From Atopsyche davidsoni (lineage: Eukaryota > Arthropoda > Insecta > Trichoptera > Hydrobiosidae), in contig JAILWY010000007.1 of NCBI GenBank assembly GCA_022113835.1, positions 4,097,001-4,161,000 on the forward strand: a stretch of 64,000 nucleotides of DNA, in the 5' to 3' direction. The number at the start of each line of letters is the position of its first letter. Position 1 is the first letter of the stretch. Under the pieces are notes generated by a model, which did not search any database, had not been told where the DNA came from, and was given only the letters and a program-made list of their open reading frames with translations. Positions 50,576 through 59,699 of the stretch are shown one piece after another. The position numbers and the translations under genes were made by a program.

Positions 50576-53500
50576 AAATATTACCGATTATCTCGCGTGA
50601 ACGCTCCGCTGGACCAGGTAATTGACCGGCGGAGACTGTGAATGGCGAGCCCAGGTGGGGCGCGACCCCGATCCGTCGGACGGGACACACAGTAAAAGGA
50701 CTCGGAAATGCGCCCCGGGGTGAGCATAACTGGGTCATGGGAACCGCTCAATTAAGAGCAAATGAGAATATGTCATTTGTTATTTATTTTTATGGCGATA
50801 TGGGACATGAATGACGGCCACGTAGAACAGTTCAAATTACACATTATTATTTAACATTTTTTGTACGCGTATTATCACTCTTTTAAGACTAAGCACTCGT
50901 GAATTATATATTATCATGTGTCCATGGCAGACTGGCTTTACTGATTATCTCCTAGCTAGTATATGCATCTAAAATAAATATCACAGTAAAAGTAAGATTT
51001 TCAACCCCCCCCTCCCCTCCACCCCCCTCATTAAATTAAAAACATACAAACAAACAATTTATATTTTTAATTGAATGACTGATCATTTCCTACGTTACAT
51101 CGTTAATGAAAAGTGTTTGATGGAATTACTTAAATCCACATTAAATTGTAATAGCAGTATTTTATTTATAAAGCTAATAAGCTCTTTCGTGTTTGAAGTC
51201 AGGAAGAACACCCTGAAAGGCAAAGTTCCTAGACTATGAGGACAATTAATTATTAAAAAAATTATTAATAGGGAATTTTTTTTATTTATTTCAGAACGGT
51301 TGTTGCTTACGTGATTTATAAAATGTCAACATTCATACAAACGTAGATTTTTTTTGTTACATTGTTAGTGTAACTGTCAATCGCCTGCGATGGAACACTT
51401 ATCACGCCCCGGCATCTAGCCAAACGAAACTTCCCGAGCTTTCTTTGTATTCTCGTGGTCACATACATAAACCACGTGTTATACGTATAGGGTGTATTGT
51501 GTTATGTCTCACCTCGCAGGGGTGGAGAGCTCCCGGTCCTATTTACGTTGTCAGGGGCGGCACGCGGACAGTTCCGACCTCCGCCTCTAGCCCCATCACC
51601 CGTGACATATCCACCCCTTTCCCCACGCACGCACATGTCAATTTGTTTTACCTTCTCACAATATATTATATTCAGATTTTTGTGGTACATATATATAAAT
51701 ATATATATATATATTTCAAGTTGTACCCGTAATAAAAAAATATACACTATGTCGTTACGATGAATCAATTTTTAGCTAAGTGAGTGATTTGGATTTTCAC
51801 ACTTGGTCCAGAGCGAGCCAAGGTTTCCCGGTAGTGGAAGTTGGAAAAAATAGAGATATTATCTGACCCTAATGAAGGGAGGGCAAAAGGGTTGGCCTCC
51901 ACCCCTCGCGCTCTCTTCGACGCACCCAGCGTTTTATATCTTCAGGGGAATATATACTCACTGACGCGTAAGGGGATTTTTCACATTCGACCCTTATCAA
52001 CTTTGCCAATATGTTTGACCGGTTTACGGATATTTTTTAGAAAAATAAAAAATTGAAATTCCACTAGAAAAATAATTAATATTAAATATAAGCCGATTTG
52101 AACAAGTGTACCCATTTTGTATACTCTTTATCAAAACTATGTTTTCAAAATAACAAAGTTTAAAAACATTCAAATTCGTCACGAAAAAAATTAACAATTA
52201 AGCCATAGCGTAATCTTTTTGCTGTTTTTCAATCGGTTATAGTTATCAACGTAAATGAGAATGCCTTTGACAAATTAATGTCCGGTTGTTGGTTGTGTCG
52301 CGATCTGTGTAGGCAGCTCTTAATCGAAAGAGTGTCTTGAGCGGTATATCTATTTAACCTTGAGAGTGAAATGGCCTCCAATAATATCCCATATTAGTAT
52401 GGTGGCTCATGGTGAAGGGCATTATCCTTCAAACCACGTTTTATGACCAATATAATGTCATCTTTGGATATTTCATTAAGACGAGACGTGAGTAAAATGC
52501 AAGCATCCCTTTCAGTGGAACATTACGTGTGAGGTATGCGCAAAAATATAATATTGTCGAATAAAAACTGACGATAACGCTACAGGACAGCTTGATGATA
52601 AATTCAATTAACTTCATCTTTTTTAGCTTTCTTGACATGTATAGTAAATTAAATGATTTTCTTCGTCGTATTTCTGAATTATATTTACTCAACCTAAAAA
52701 CACCCCTAAATAATGAAATACTACATATCTAAATATTTGAAACAAATTATATTGTATTCTGTTTCTACATAAATTATTAAAATATTAATATTTATTAGTT
52801 TCGATTAACAAGCAATCCTTTGAGTCTCATATTTTTCTTATATGAATAAGGCTTGTTGTGTTGCCTTAGTATTAAAAGAATAATTATTGTAAACAAGCAC
52901 GTAATAACAACGTTACAAGCATTGCATAAAACAAGTGTGTGATTTACTAACATACAATGTAATTCGGTTAAACCAAATGACAGATAGTTAATCCGGAAAA
53001 AATCACTTTATTTAATCCGTGTAAAATGGAAACACATAACATTAAAAAACTAATATTACCTAGAAAATTATATAATGTGTCGTGCGTTTATTAGATGCAA
53101 TTGAAATTTCAGTTATCTTTTTTATAAAATTTTTAATTAAAAGTAAAAAAAATAAGGTTACACATTTTTTATCAATCAAATAATTTAGTAAAAATAATAT
53201 TTTGACAATAATGTGGCATTTATTAGTTTGTAAAGTGGTTAGTTAACCCAGTATATAATGAAGCTACTGTAAAGAGCATGGCTTTGATCTGCTCACATAT
53301 ACAATTAATTATAAATTACTTTTTTTTAATGCCAATAAATATCAATTTAATTTTTTAGATCTCCACGGAGATTTGAATCTATTTTTAAACATGCTTGAAA
53401 GGCTTTATCAGAGTTTTCACAATGGGAAGGTTCTTCCGATGAAACCCTTAACATGTTCTGAGATATTGAATATAAAACTTTGACTCGTGTTCTAGAATAT

Positions 53501-53990
53501 TGATGCGAAACTTTTCATTTCGGAACTTTTTTTCGGATTCACGTGAATTTCCACGGGAAAACTTGCCCCACCAATAACTCATTTTTGTTAAAATGTCATT
53601 TGGATCCTGTCATAAAGCAAACAACAATTACTTAGTTTTTCACCCTCCACAAAAGGGACTAATGTTTATAAATTCACAAATATATAATTATCAGTAATTT
53701 TTTTAAGAAACTAGTAGTTTTTCGTTACTATGGCACAAATCAAAAATTTTGCATACCAAAAATGATTTTATTCATTAATAAGATTAGTACATATATTTCA
53801 ATGAATTATATATTTTATACGTTTTTGTTTTTAAACAAAAAATGCTGAAAGACCTCTTTCAATCCAATTTCCAAGAGATAATGGAGTGTAGCTAATTACT
53901 TTTCCACCCTCTTGTAGTGTGCGGCAGGCTCCCAATGTGTCACGTCAAAGAAAAGAATTTTGTTTAGTCTGTCTGAGTGATCGATTCCAG
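50576..53990. other. AT-rich flank with scattered GC-rich patches
   Basis: No gene was recognised. GC-richer blocks lie at 50595-50720, 51500-51640 and 51800-51930, each interrupted by stops in all frames beyond about 90 codons. An AT dinucleotide run lies near 51690-51715. The 51500-51640 block contains CAGGGGCGG, reminiscent of some hAT ends, but no partner end was found. Confidence 0.45.
51005..51027 (-). other. C-rich tract; G-quadruplex-capable on - strand
   Basis: Runs of 8, 4, 2 and 6 cytosines are separated by single bases. The - strand therefore carries several G runs of 3 or more within 23 bases, enough for a four-tract quadruplex. The surroundings are AT-rich. Confidence 0.55.
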
Positions 53991-54242
53991 TGAGGAATGG
54001 GCTATCCGCTCATTGGCTTTCACACAGGGGCGGCGGTATTAACGCCATCAAAATACAACAATACAACATTTACAGAAAAACCACCTAGAAAAATATTATT
54101 CATCAATCAAGCTAATAAGTTGTGTTTATTTATATTTGAACCACAAATCTTCTATTCAAAAAGTCATCAACTGAGGCGTTTTTCAGGAGACTCACTAAAG
54201 ACGAAATTGTTATATTTTGATGACCATACATTACAATATAAG

Positions 54243-54290
54243 ATATATATATATATATATGTGTGTCTGTGTGTGTGTGTGTGTGTGTGG
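54243..54290. repeat. Compound AT/GT dinucleotide microsatellite
   Basis: About nine AT units (54243-54260) pass into about fifteen GT units to 54290, with one CT interruption. An open frame running through it (53997-54458) merely reads Tyr-Ile and Cys-Val repeats and is not considered coding. Confidence 0.9.
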
Positions 54291-54476
54291 ATGTGTATGC
54301 ATTTTTTACAAAACATGATTTTCTCTTGTAGAATACCAGATTTCACATCATCGCGCTATGTACAAATATATTTTGATTTGATGTTAAACCAAGAAAAGCG
54401 AATCCAGTGGCTTAATGCAAATATAAGCACATATATTTTTAATTTGAAGGCTGTGTAGAAGAAAAATAAAGAGACG

Positions 54477-54522
54477 CCCCCGCAGTCTCGAGCAATACAA
54501 CCGTGGGCCAAGCTGCGGGGGG

Positions 54523-54555
<33 letters not shown>
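54477..54555 (+). repeat. GC hairpin followed by 33-nt poly(A)
   Basis: CCCCCGCAG (54477-54485) pairs with CTGCGGGGG (54513-54521), and 33 adenines follow at 54523-54555. A GC-rich body ending in a long A run suggests the 3' end of a retroposed RNA (SINE-like) in + orientation. No A/B box pair or target duplication was established. Confidence 0.45.
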
Positions 54556-54556
<1 letters not shown>

Positions 54557-55200
54557 CACATATAGAACTGAACTGACTTAAAAATATCATATTTTTCAGG
54601 AATTAGAAAGAAATAGAGAGACGGATGCCAAATTAATTTTGACAGGTGTTTTGGCCTTTGACGGGTATCATTAATGAGTGAATTTAGTTTAAAGATGGCT
54701 TCACAGGGTGAAACGCGGGTTTTTTCACGCCCATGGTCGGAATTCGCTATGGGAAATGTGAAATAAAGGACAAAACTTCAGTGTTTATTATGAAACCACA
54801 TTTAGGAAATTAAAAAGTAATTTATACTTGTGGAATTAAAATGTATCATCACACCCAAATTCTTTTAGTTAAAATGTATTGGCGTATTTGTCGTTTGCTT
54901 TGTTCAATTTATTAAATTTTTTATACTATGTAAGTCCACTGGTATGAATAACTTTTGATCCAAGCTTTATATATACACACAGAATATTTATGAATATTAG
55001 TATAAAATTAGTAAATAAGTAAAAAATCAAGTTATTGGTAATATTAAAAAATATATATATAAATTAATAATTACGATCTTGGATTCGGGTGCTGCCACTG
55101 GGCTCTGGGAATTAATTACTGAATAAATTTCCCGTTAAAACAATTGGGGAGTGACCGCCCCCAAAAGGCACGAGGTAAGTAGTGGTGGGGTTGTAGGTAG
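54556..55200. other. AT-rich DNA, nothing recognised
   Basis: There is no open frame of note, no splice-bounded block and no transposon end visible on either strand. Confidence 0.5.
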
Positions 55201-55210
55201 CGGCTGCGGG

Positions 55211-55224
55211 TATATTTATATATA
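55211..55224 (+). promoter_or_regulatory. TATA-like box upstream of a short ORF
   Basis: TATATTTATATATA lies in a locally GC-richer context (55140-55380), about 63 bp before an ATG in good context at 55287. A start site about 30 bp downstream would leave a short leader. This is only suggestive in AT-rich DNA. Confidence 0.25.
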
Positions 55225-55286
55225 GACCTGGAGGGACGTTGATTGATTCCTACGCTCGCAAAATTCAATAAAAGCAAACTGGAAAA

Positions 55287-55427
55287 ATGGCGACCAGCAT
55301 ACTCCAGGAAGGAGATATAAAGATATCGGAGAGGGGAGAGCGCGGTCGCCATCGTACAATTGATAGTGCCTGTCAATGTCTCGTTTATGTTATTTTTGTT
55401 TATTTGACGTTTGGGTTTGATGTATAA
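55287..55427 (+). CDS. Possible 46-codon small ORF
   Basis: The ATG (AAAAATGGCG) opens MATSILQEGDIKISERGERG, RHRTIDSACQC and then a hydrophobic tail LVYVIFVYLTFGF before TAA. The first 30 residues are unusually polar and GC-rich for this window, and the last 14 could be membrane-associated. No family is recognised. It may be an upstream exon, a microprotein or chance; no downstream GT donor with a sensible continuation was found. The opposite strand also has an 86-codon open frame across the same region. Confidence 0.2.
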   Translation: MATSILQEGDIKISERGERGRHRTIDSACQCLVYVIFVYLTFGFDV

Positions 55428-56098
55428 CGCGTCAAGGATCCCGTCAGCCTCTCGGAGGCTCTCGCTGTGTGATTTTGAGTTCCTGTATACTTCACCCTGT
55501 GATAAATCAATTTGTCATGTTTTTGTCGTAAATCTTTTTTGAATTAGTGTATAATATCGCATCAGTTGAATGGGCCTTGAATTGATTGAAGTATTATGTT
55601 CTCCGGTTGCTTAGTGGTATTTGATAACGACTGAGCAAACAACATACAGTGTTTCCCAAAAATGAGAATGTACTATACTTATAATATATATACAAACACA
55701 TTTTTTTCTAATTTAAATGTTTCAGAAACATAATAAATTTTTATACCCGTTGATTACTTTTAACACTGCCGTGCCTGTTTTTATTAAATCAACCCGTTTT
55801 ACCGCCTAACGTGACTGATTACCTCCTAAAAAGGTATTTTAAATTGCTGTGTACCCAAATTTAATATAACTACAGCCGCGTCACTTCTGGATTAAAGTAC
55901 AGGGCGTCCAAACAGAGTATCGGGTATTTGATAGTTCAGTAAAATAAAAACTGCTAGTAATCAAGTATTTTTTTTATTTTTGATTATAAGAATACAAAAT
56001 GGAAAATTGTTTCAAAAAGACGATGTTATCCAAATGGCGACCGTTACGCGCTGCTGGCACTCAACTAACCTCAGGTACCTAACATTAAACTCATTAAG
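55428..56098. other. Intergenic DNA, no gene recognised
   Basis: This is mostly AT-rich. Around 55895-55930 a phrase like those at the ends of some DNA transposons (ACAGGGCGTCCAAACAGAGT) occurs without a detectable partner. Confidence 0.4.
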
Positions 56099-56417
56099 CA
56101 TAAAACCTCGATATAACGGACAAAAAATCCGGCCAAATGTAAAAAAATTTAAAAAAATCGTAATTTTCGAAAGTTGATTATAAAAAAAACATCAAAAGTG
56201 CAAACAAAAGTTGATATCTTTTTAGTAGGATTACCGAAAGCATGCGCGTCGATATCAAACAGCAAAGTCACTTCACGACGAGTGACAATTAAATATTATT
56301 TTTTATTTTTTATTTATATTTAACTACATAGTGTATTTTCAAAATAAAGTTTTTTGATTTTCGGCTTTGACGGACACCCCCTCCTCCCAATCGGTCCGTT
56401 ATATCGAGGTTTTACTG
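56099..56417. mobile_element. pogo/Tigger-like MITE, 319 bp
   Basis: The left end TAAAACCTCGATATAACGGA(C) (56101-56121) is the exact inverse of GTCCGTTATATCGAGGTTTTA (56394-56414), and the right end continues to CAGT on the opposite strand. Ends reading CAGT(A)AAACCTCGATATAAC are typical in style of pogo-group elements of the Tc1/mariner superfamily. The interior is AT-rich with no transposase. A TA duplication is not clear because the left tip is slightly diverged. Confidence 0.7.
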
Positions 56418-56519
56418 TCTCCCCTACAAATAACTTGCATGTTGTTTTAATAATCCTCACTCAGTTTTATGTCGCCAACGGGAAAGATCGGCGAAACCGG
56501 TCACCAATGAAAATGAATA

Positions 56520-57318
56520 CAGTAATACCCCGCTTTACGCGAGGGATACGTTCCGGAAAAAATCGCGTTAAGTGAAATTCGCGTATATCGGGGTTTACGA
56601 TTAAACAACACCCAACGCTGTTTTTAACTGTTAAGGGTCTAGGTCCCATAATCGAGTTTTTTGATCATTTTCTCGTACCTATTGCAAAAAATCCACCGCT
56701 TCGATCAAAAAAATTTAAATGCAAAAAGTTAGATACATCTCTTTTTCAAAAATTATTTTTTTTTTATTTCTTATAAATTTACTTTTAATATGATAAAAAT
56801 GTGTTTTTCCGATTAAAGTGTCTGAATTTGGAATTTCGTTATGTACCTGTTACAAGAATCTTAAACATTTAATAGTCTTTTTTTTAACTGAAATTAAAAG
56901 AATTGTTGTATACCCTCTCTAAAAAATTAATTTATAAATTAAAAAAAAATCTTTAACAAACTTCGGTTTTGAAAAGTCATCATTTTATCCAATTTTCCAT
57001 ATCTTCATCATTTTATTTTACCCCGAAAATGGACGTTAATTAAATAATAAAAAATAAATAAATATAATTCATAGTTTTTTCAATACTTTGTAAAAAAATC
57101 AACTTTCGACATAGAAAAATAAAGTGACAATTAAATTAATCAAATGACACGATTTCGCCAGGTAATGGACAATCTAAAGGCTGGAAGCAATTGCCGTCAA
57201 CGACTGCATTATGTTCATATAAGAAATTCGCGTAATGCGAGGCATTTTAACGCGAAATTTGAAATTCGCGTAATAGTAAAACCGTGCATAACGGGGTCGA
57301 GAAAGCGGGGCATTACTG
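56520..57318. mobile_element. pogo/Tigger-like MITE interrupted by another repeat
   Basis: The left end CAGTAATACCCCGCTTTACG and the inverse of the right end (CAGTAATGCCCCGCTTTC) form terminal inverted repeats directly flanked by TA on both sides (56518-56519 and 57319-57320). Subterminal GAAATTCGCGT motifs occur near both ends. Sequence at 56635-57170 inside it belongs to the TTAA repeat family also seen in the globin intron. Without that insert the host element is about 260 bp. No transposase remains. Confidence 0.75.
56635..57170. mobile_element. Second copy of the TTAA foldback repeat family, one-armed
   Basis: It begins TTAA-GGGTCTAGGTCCCATAATCG and follows the 42379-42895 sequence throughout. 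Shared landmarks are AAATGCAAAAAGTT, TTAACAAACTT.GGTTTTG, GAAAATGGACGTTAATTAAA and GATTTCGCCAGGTAATGGAC. It stops at that point, with no inverted right arm, and the pogo-like sequence resumes. Divergence from the intron copy is modest, with several indels. Confidence 0.8.
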
Positions 57319-57700
57319 TACGTGGAAAATATTATACGCTTTCCAACGCATATTGTGTTTAGGTGTTTATGTGTTGTCTAGGGATGGAGTGGCGCTGAAG
57401 AGGATCGAGAGCTGAAGAGCACGAGACGCCATTCTCATGCTTTTCAGCGCAACCAATGGAGACGCTGTTTTCGCCGTTGATGTTATGTTGCTTGTTGATT
57501 ATGGACGTAGATCAAAAGGCTGGCGAAATGTTTGCGTATTCGTTTATTAAGATGATGGACAAACAGAATTATACGTGGTTACTAGTCGAGTGTCTGCGTC
57601 TCTCTGTGGCGTGGGTGGCCTTATCGCTAGGGTGTAGGGGTTGTCGTAAAATTAGAAAGTCTTTACCTGCGGCAGGGGCGGAGCTAACCAAGACAAATAA

Positions 57701-57730
57701 TGTAGCGGTGTACTTACACTGACCGCTACA
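57701..57730. repeat. 9-bp inverted repeat hairpin
   Basis: TGTAGCGGT and ACCGCTACA flank a 12-base loop, about 490 bp upstream of the MADF start codon. Its role is unknown. Confidence 0.55.
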
Positions 57731-57870
57731 ATAGTAAGGGACGAATTTCGAAGAAGGGAGGGGCGGCAGACTGGGGAACAGCGAAAAGTGTGTTCCCTGG
57801 GAAACCCCCCCCCTCACGAATGAATGAATTGTGTATGATTATTGTATTATTATTGTATATTATATATAAG

Positions 57871-57939
57871 CTGTCGGCACCCGGAAGTAGTACCACAGCG
57901 CTGCCCGGGGCCGACAGTAAAAAAAAAAAAAAAAAAAAA
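57871..57939 (+). repeat. GC hairpin followed by 21-nt poly(A)
   Basis: CTGTCGGCACCCGG and the imperfect inverse CCCGGGGCCGACAG close a hairpin of about 47 nt, followed by T and 21 adenines (57919-57939). The layout copies that at 54477-54555, though the sequences differ. It could be a SINE-like insertion end. It lies immediately left of the GC-rich MADF promoter region. Confidence 0.45.
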
Positions 57940-57944
57940 GGATG

Positions 57945-58218
57945 GAGTGTAGTTGCTGGCCCGGCGTTGCCTGGGTGTCCCGTTGGTGGCTCGGTGGTGG
58001 CTCGGTGGTGGCCTGGGTGGTGGCTCCGGTGGTGGCCCGGTGGTGGCCGGTCGCCAGGCGAGCGCCAGCGGGCGACATCTGGCGAGGCGGCGACAGGGCG
58101 CGCGGGGAGCGCCGCGCCTTGCCGCCGCCAGTGAGCGCCGGCTGTCGCGCACTGCAGCCGTCTGCCGCCGGCCGCACAGTGCTCTCCTGCTCGCCCCGGC
58201 GCTCCGGACCCGCCCGCC
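57945..58218 (+). promoter_or_regulatory. GC-rich promoter/5' UTR region of the MADF-BESS gene
   Basis: About 270 bp of strongly GC- and CpG-rich DNA directly precedes the start codon in an otherwise AT-rich window. It includes a run of GGTGGC-type repeats at 57985-58045. No TATA box is seen close by, which fits a dispersed, CpG-type promoter. Open frames on both strands through this region are artefacts of high GC. The transcription start cannot be fixed by eye. Confidence 0.55.
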
Positions 58219-58357
58219 ATGGACATGGACGAGGAGAAGCTCATCCAGCTGATCAGCAACTACACGGAGCTGTACGACCCCAGCGACTCCGACTACATGA
58301 ACCAGACTAGGAAGAATGTCATTTGGAAAGCGATCAGCGATGATATGAACGTAACAG
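58219..58357 (+). CDS. MADF-BESS protein, exon 1
   Basis: The ATG in GCCATGG context opens MDMDEEKLIQLISNYTELYD, PSDSDYMNQTRKNVIWKAI, SDDMNVT, the first half of a MADF domain (Myb/SANT-like, as in Adf-1). The 'EKLI.LI..Y..LYD....DY.N...K...W..I...M' spacing is diagnostic. MADF proteins bind DNA in the nucleus as transcriptional regulators. The exon is 139 nt and ends with one base of a split Glu codon at G|GTACGA. Exons 1 and 2 together give 205 residues, a normal size for small MADF-BESS proteins. The start is chosen because it is the first ATG after the GC-rich leader and leaves little sequence before the domain. Confidence 0.92.
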
Positions 58358-58966
58358 GTACGATGGCGTACATAAATTAAATGCATAAATATTTTTAGCC
58401 ATGTTCGCGTTTGTATTGATAAAAAAAAATTATGCAACTGCGTTTTGATTGATTGCGATTGGAAGACAGCGGTGCATTGCCAAAATAGTGTTATTGTTGT
58501 CATGCCCGGACTCGGCGGGCGGGCGCCTTGTCTCTGTCTCTTTCTGAAATTTTCATAGACAATAATTGAGTTTATGATTTTTGGAGCTACTTGTGACCCT
58601 TTCTTTCTGTTGTAGTAATCGGTTAAAATTGGATGCAAGGAAGTATCCGCGAGCACTCAAACTGTATTCTGTTGTAACATAACCTCAAAAATGAGTTTAT
58701 AAAAAAAAAACATTAATTATAAATGTATCTCAACTGACAGTTTTTAATTTTTAATACATAAGTGTGTGTATGAGTGCAAAAAAATACAAGATTGCATACC
58801 CCCGGACTCCCCTCCCCTCGAAGCCCCGATCTGAAGGTTACCCGGTGGGCCTGACTTCAATCGAAGACTATTGTGGCAGACCTCTTTTGATTTAAATTGA
58901 TCACTAAGCGTTTGTGTACATATTTTTGTAAATACTGTCTAGTGACTCTGTTTTAAATGTTTTCAG

Positions 58967-59445
58967 AAAGCAAATGCAAGGAACGATGGAAATTGCTCCG
59001 AGACGGGTTTCGTAGAGCTCACAAGCGCAACAGAACACGAAGTGAAGGTTCCGGTGTGACTATCAAAAAATGGAAATATGCAAACCAAATGAACTTTCTC
59101 CTTCCATGTTTGTACGAAAGGGATACGAGCTCGAGTATGGCTGATGAAGATGAAATTTTATCGAAACCGTCCATTCTCACCCTCACTGGAACGCCGACAG
59201 TTTCTCGACATAGGGAAAAATCTGAATCGGCTTCAGTTCCAACGAATTATTTATTATCAAGAAAGGAAATACACGAACCCAATGCCATTCAGACATTCTT
59301 CTTAGCCATGGCAGAAACAGTCAACACCCTGCCGGTGCATTTACAAATCCAAGTTAAAAATAAAGTTTACCAAGCTGTGTCCGAAGCCGAACTTTCTAAT
59401 GCCTCAGCTGAATTAGATAATCCCAAATTAAATTGCATAAAATAA
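58967..59445 (+). CDS. MADF-BESS protein, exon 2
   Basis: After TTTTCAG the split codon G|AA gives Glu47. ESKCKERWKLLRDGFRRAHK then completes the MADF third helix ('C..RWK.LRD.FRR'), followed by a basic stretch and KKWKYANQMNFLLPCL, ending the domain near residue 97. Residues about 98-150 are Ser/Thr-rich and probably disordered. EPNAIQTFFLAMAETVNTLP and VHLQIQVKNKVYQAVSEAEL (about 150-190) form a C-terminal BESS motif, a protein-protein interaction helix pair. The frame ends in TAA at 59443-59445. A 609-bp intron separates the exons. Targets cannot be predicted. Divergence from the GC-rich first exon in base composition is notable but common. Confidence 0.93.
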
Positions 59446-59479
59446 ATTATAGAAATGGTTAGGTATCTAAGTATTTGTA

Positions 59480-59485
59480 AATAAA
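59480..59485 (+). terminator. Polyadenylation signal of the MADF-BESS gene
   Basis: AATAAA lies 35 bases after the stop codon. Another AATAAA overlaps the stop (59441-59446). The downstream one would leave a short 3' UTR. Confidence 0.5.
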
Positions 59486-59648
59486 ATTATGGTAATTTAT
59501 CATATGGTTATTAATCATCAAGAAATCTAAGCGAACTTGATTATTTTTTTATATAAAAGCAAATACTTGTGATATCAAAACTGTAAATATTTCAGGGTAT
59601 ACAGCAAGATGATCATTGTGAAAACAACTGCTTTTAGATTTAAAAATC

Positions 59649-59690
59649 CCTGAAGATAGTTTCAGGATGGACGGAAACGTCGAAAGACTG
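59649..59690 (+). mobile_element. Possible relic of a Penelope-type terminal motif
   Basis: CCTGAAGATAG followed by GACGGAAACGTCGAAAG resembles the CTGAAGA...GAAACGTCG signature seen at ends of many animal Penelope-like elements. The intervening stem is degenerate and no RT remnant is nearby. This is a weak call. Confidence 0.2.
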
Positions 59691-59699
59691 AGAACTTCA

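Noticed and set aside
53997..54458. 153-codon open frame on + strand
   Set aside because: It reads through a compound AT/GT microsatellite, giving Tyr-Ile and Cys-Val repeats, with no recognisable domain; openness is due to the repeat.
57726..58656. Long overlapping open frames (up to 268 codons) on both strands
   Set aside because: They arise from the high GC content of the promoter/5' UTR and run antisense or out of frame to the MADF-BESS exon; they show Arg/Pro/Gly-rich low-complexity sequence.
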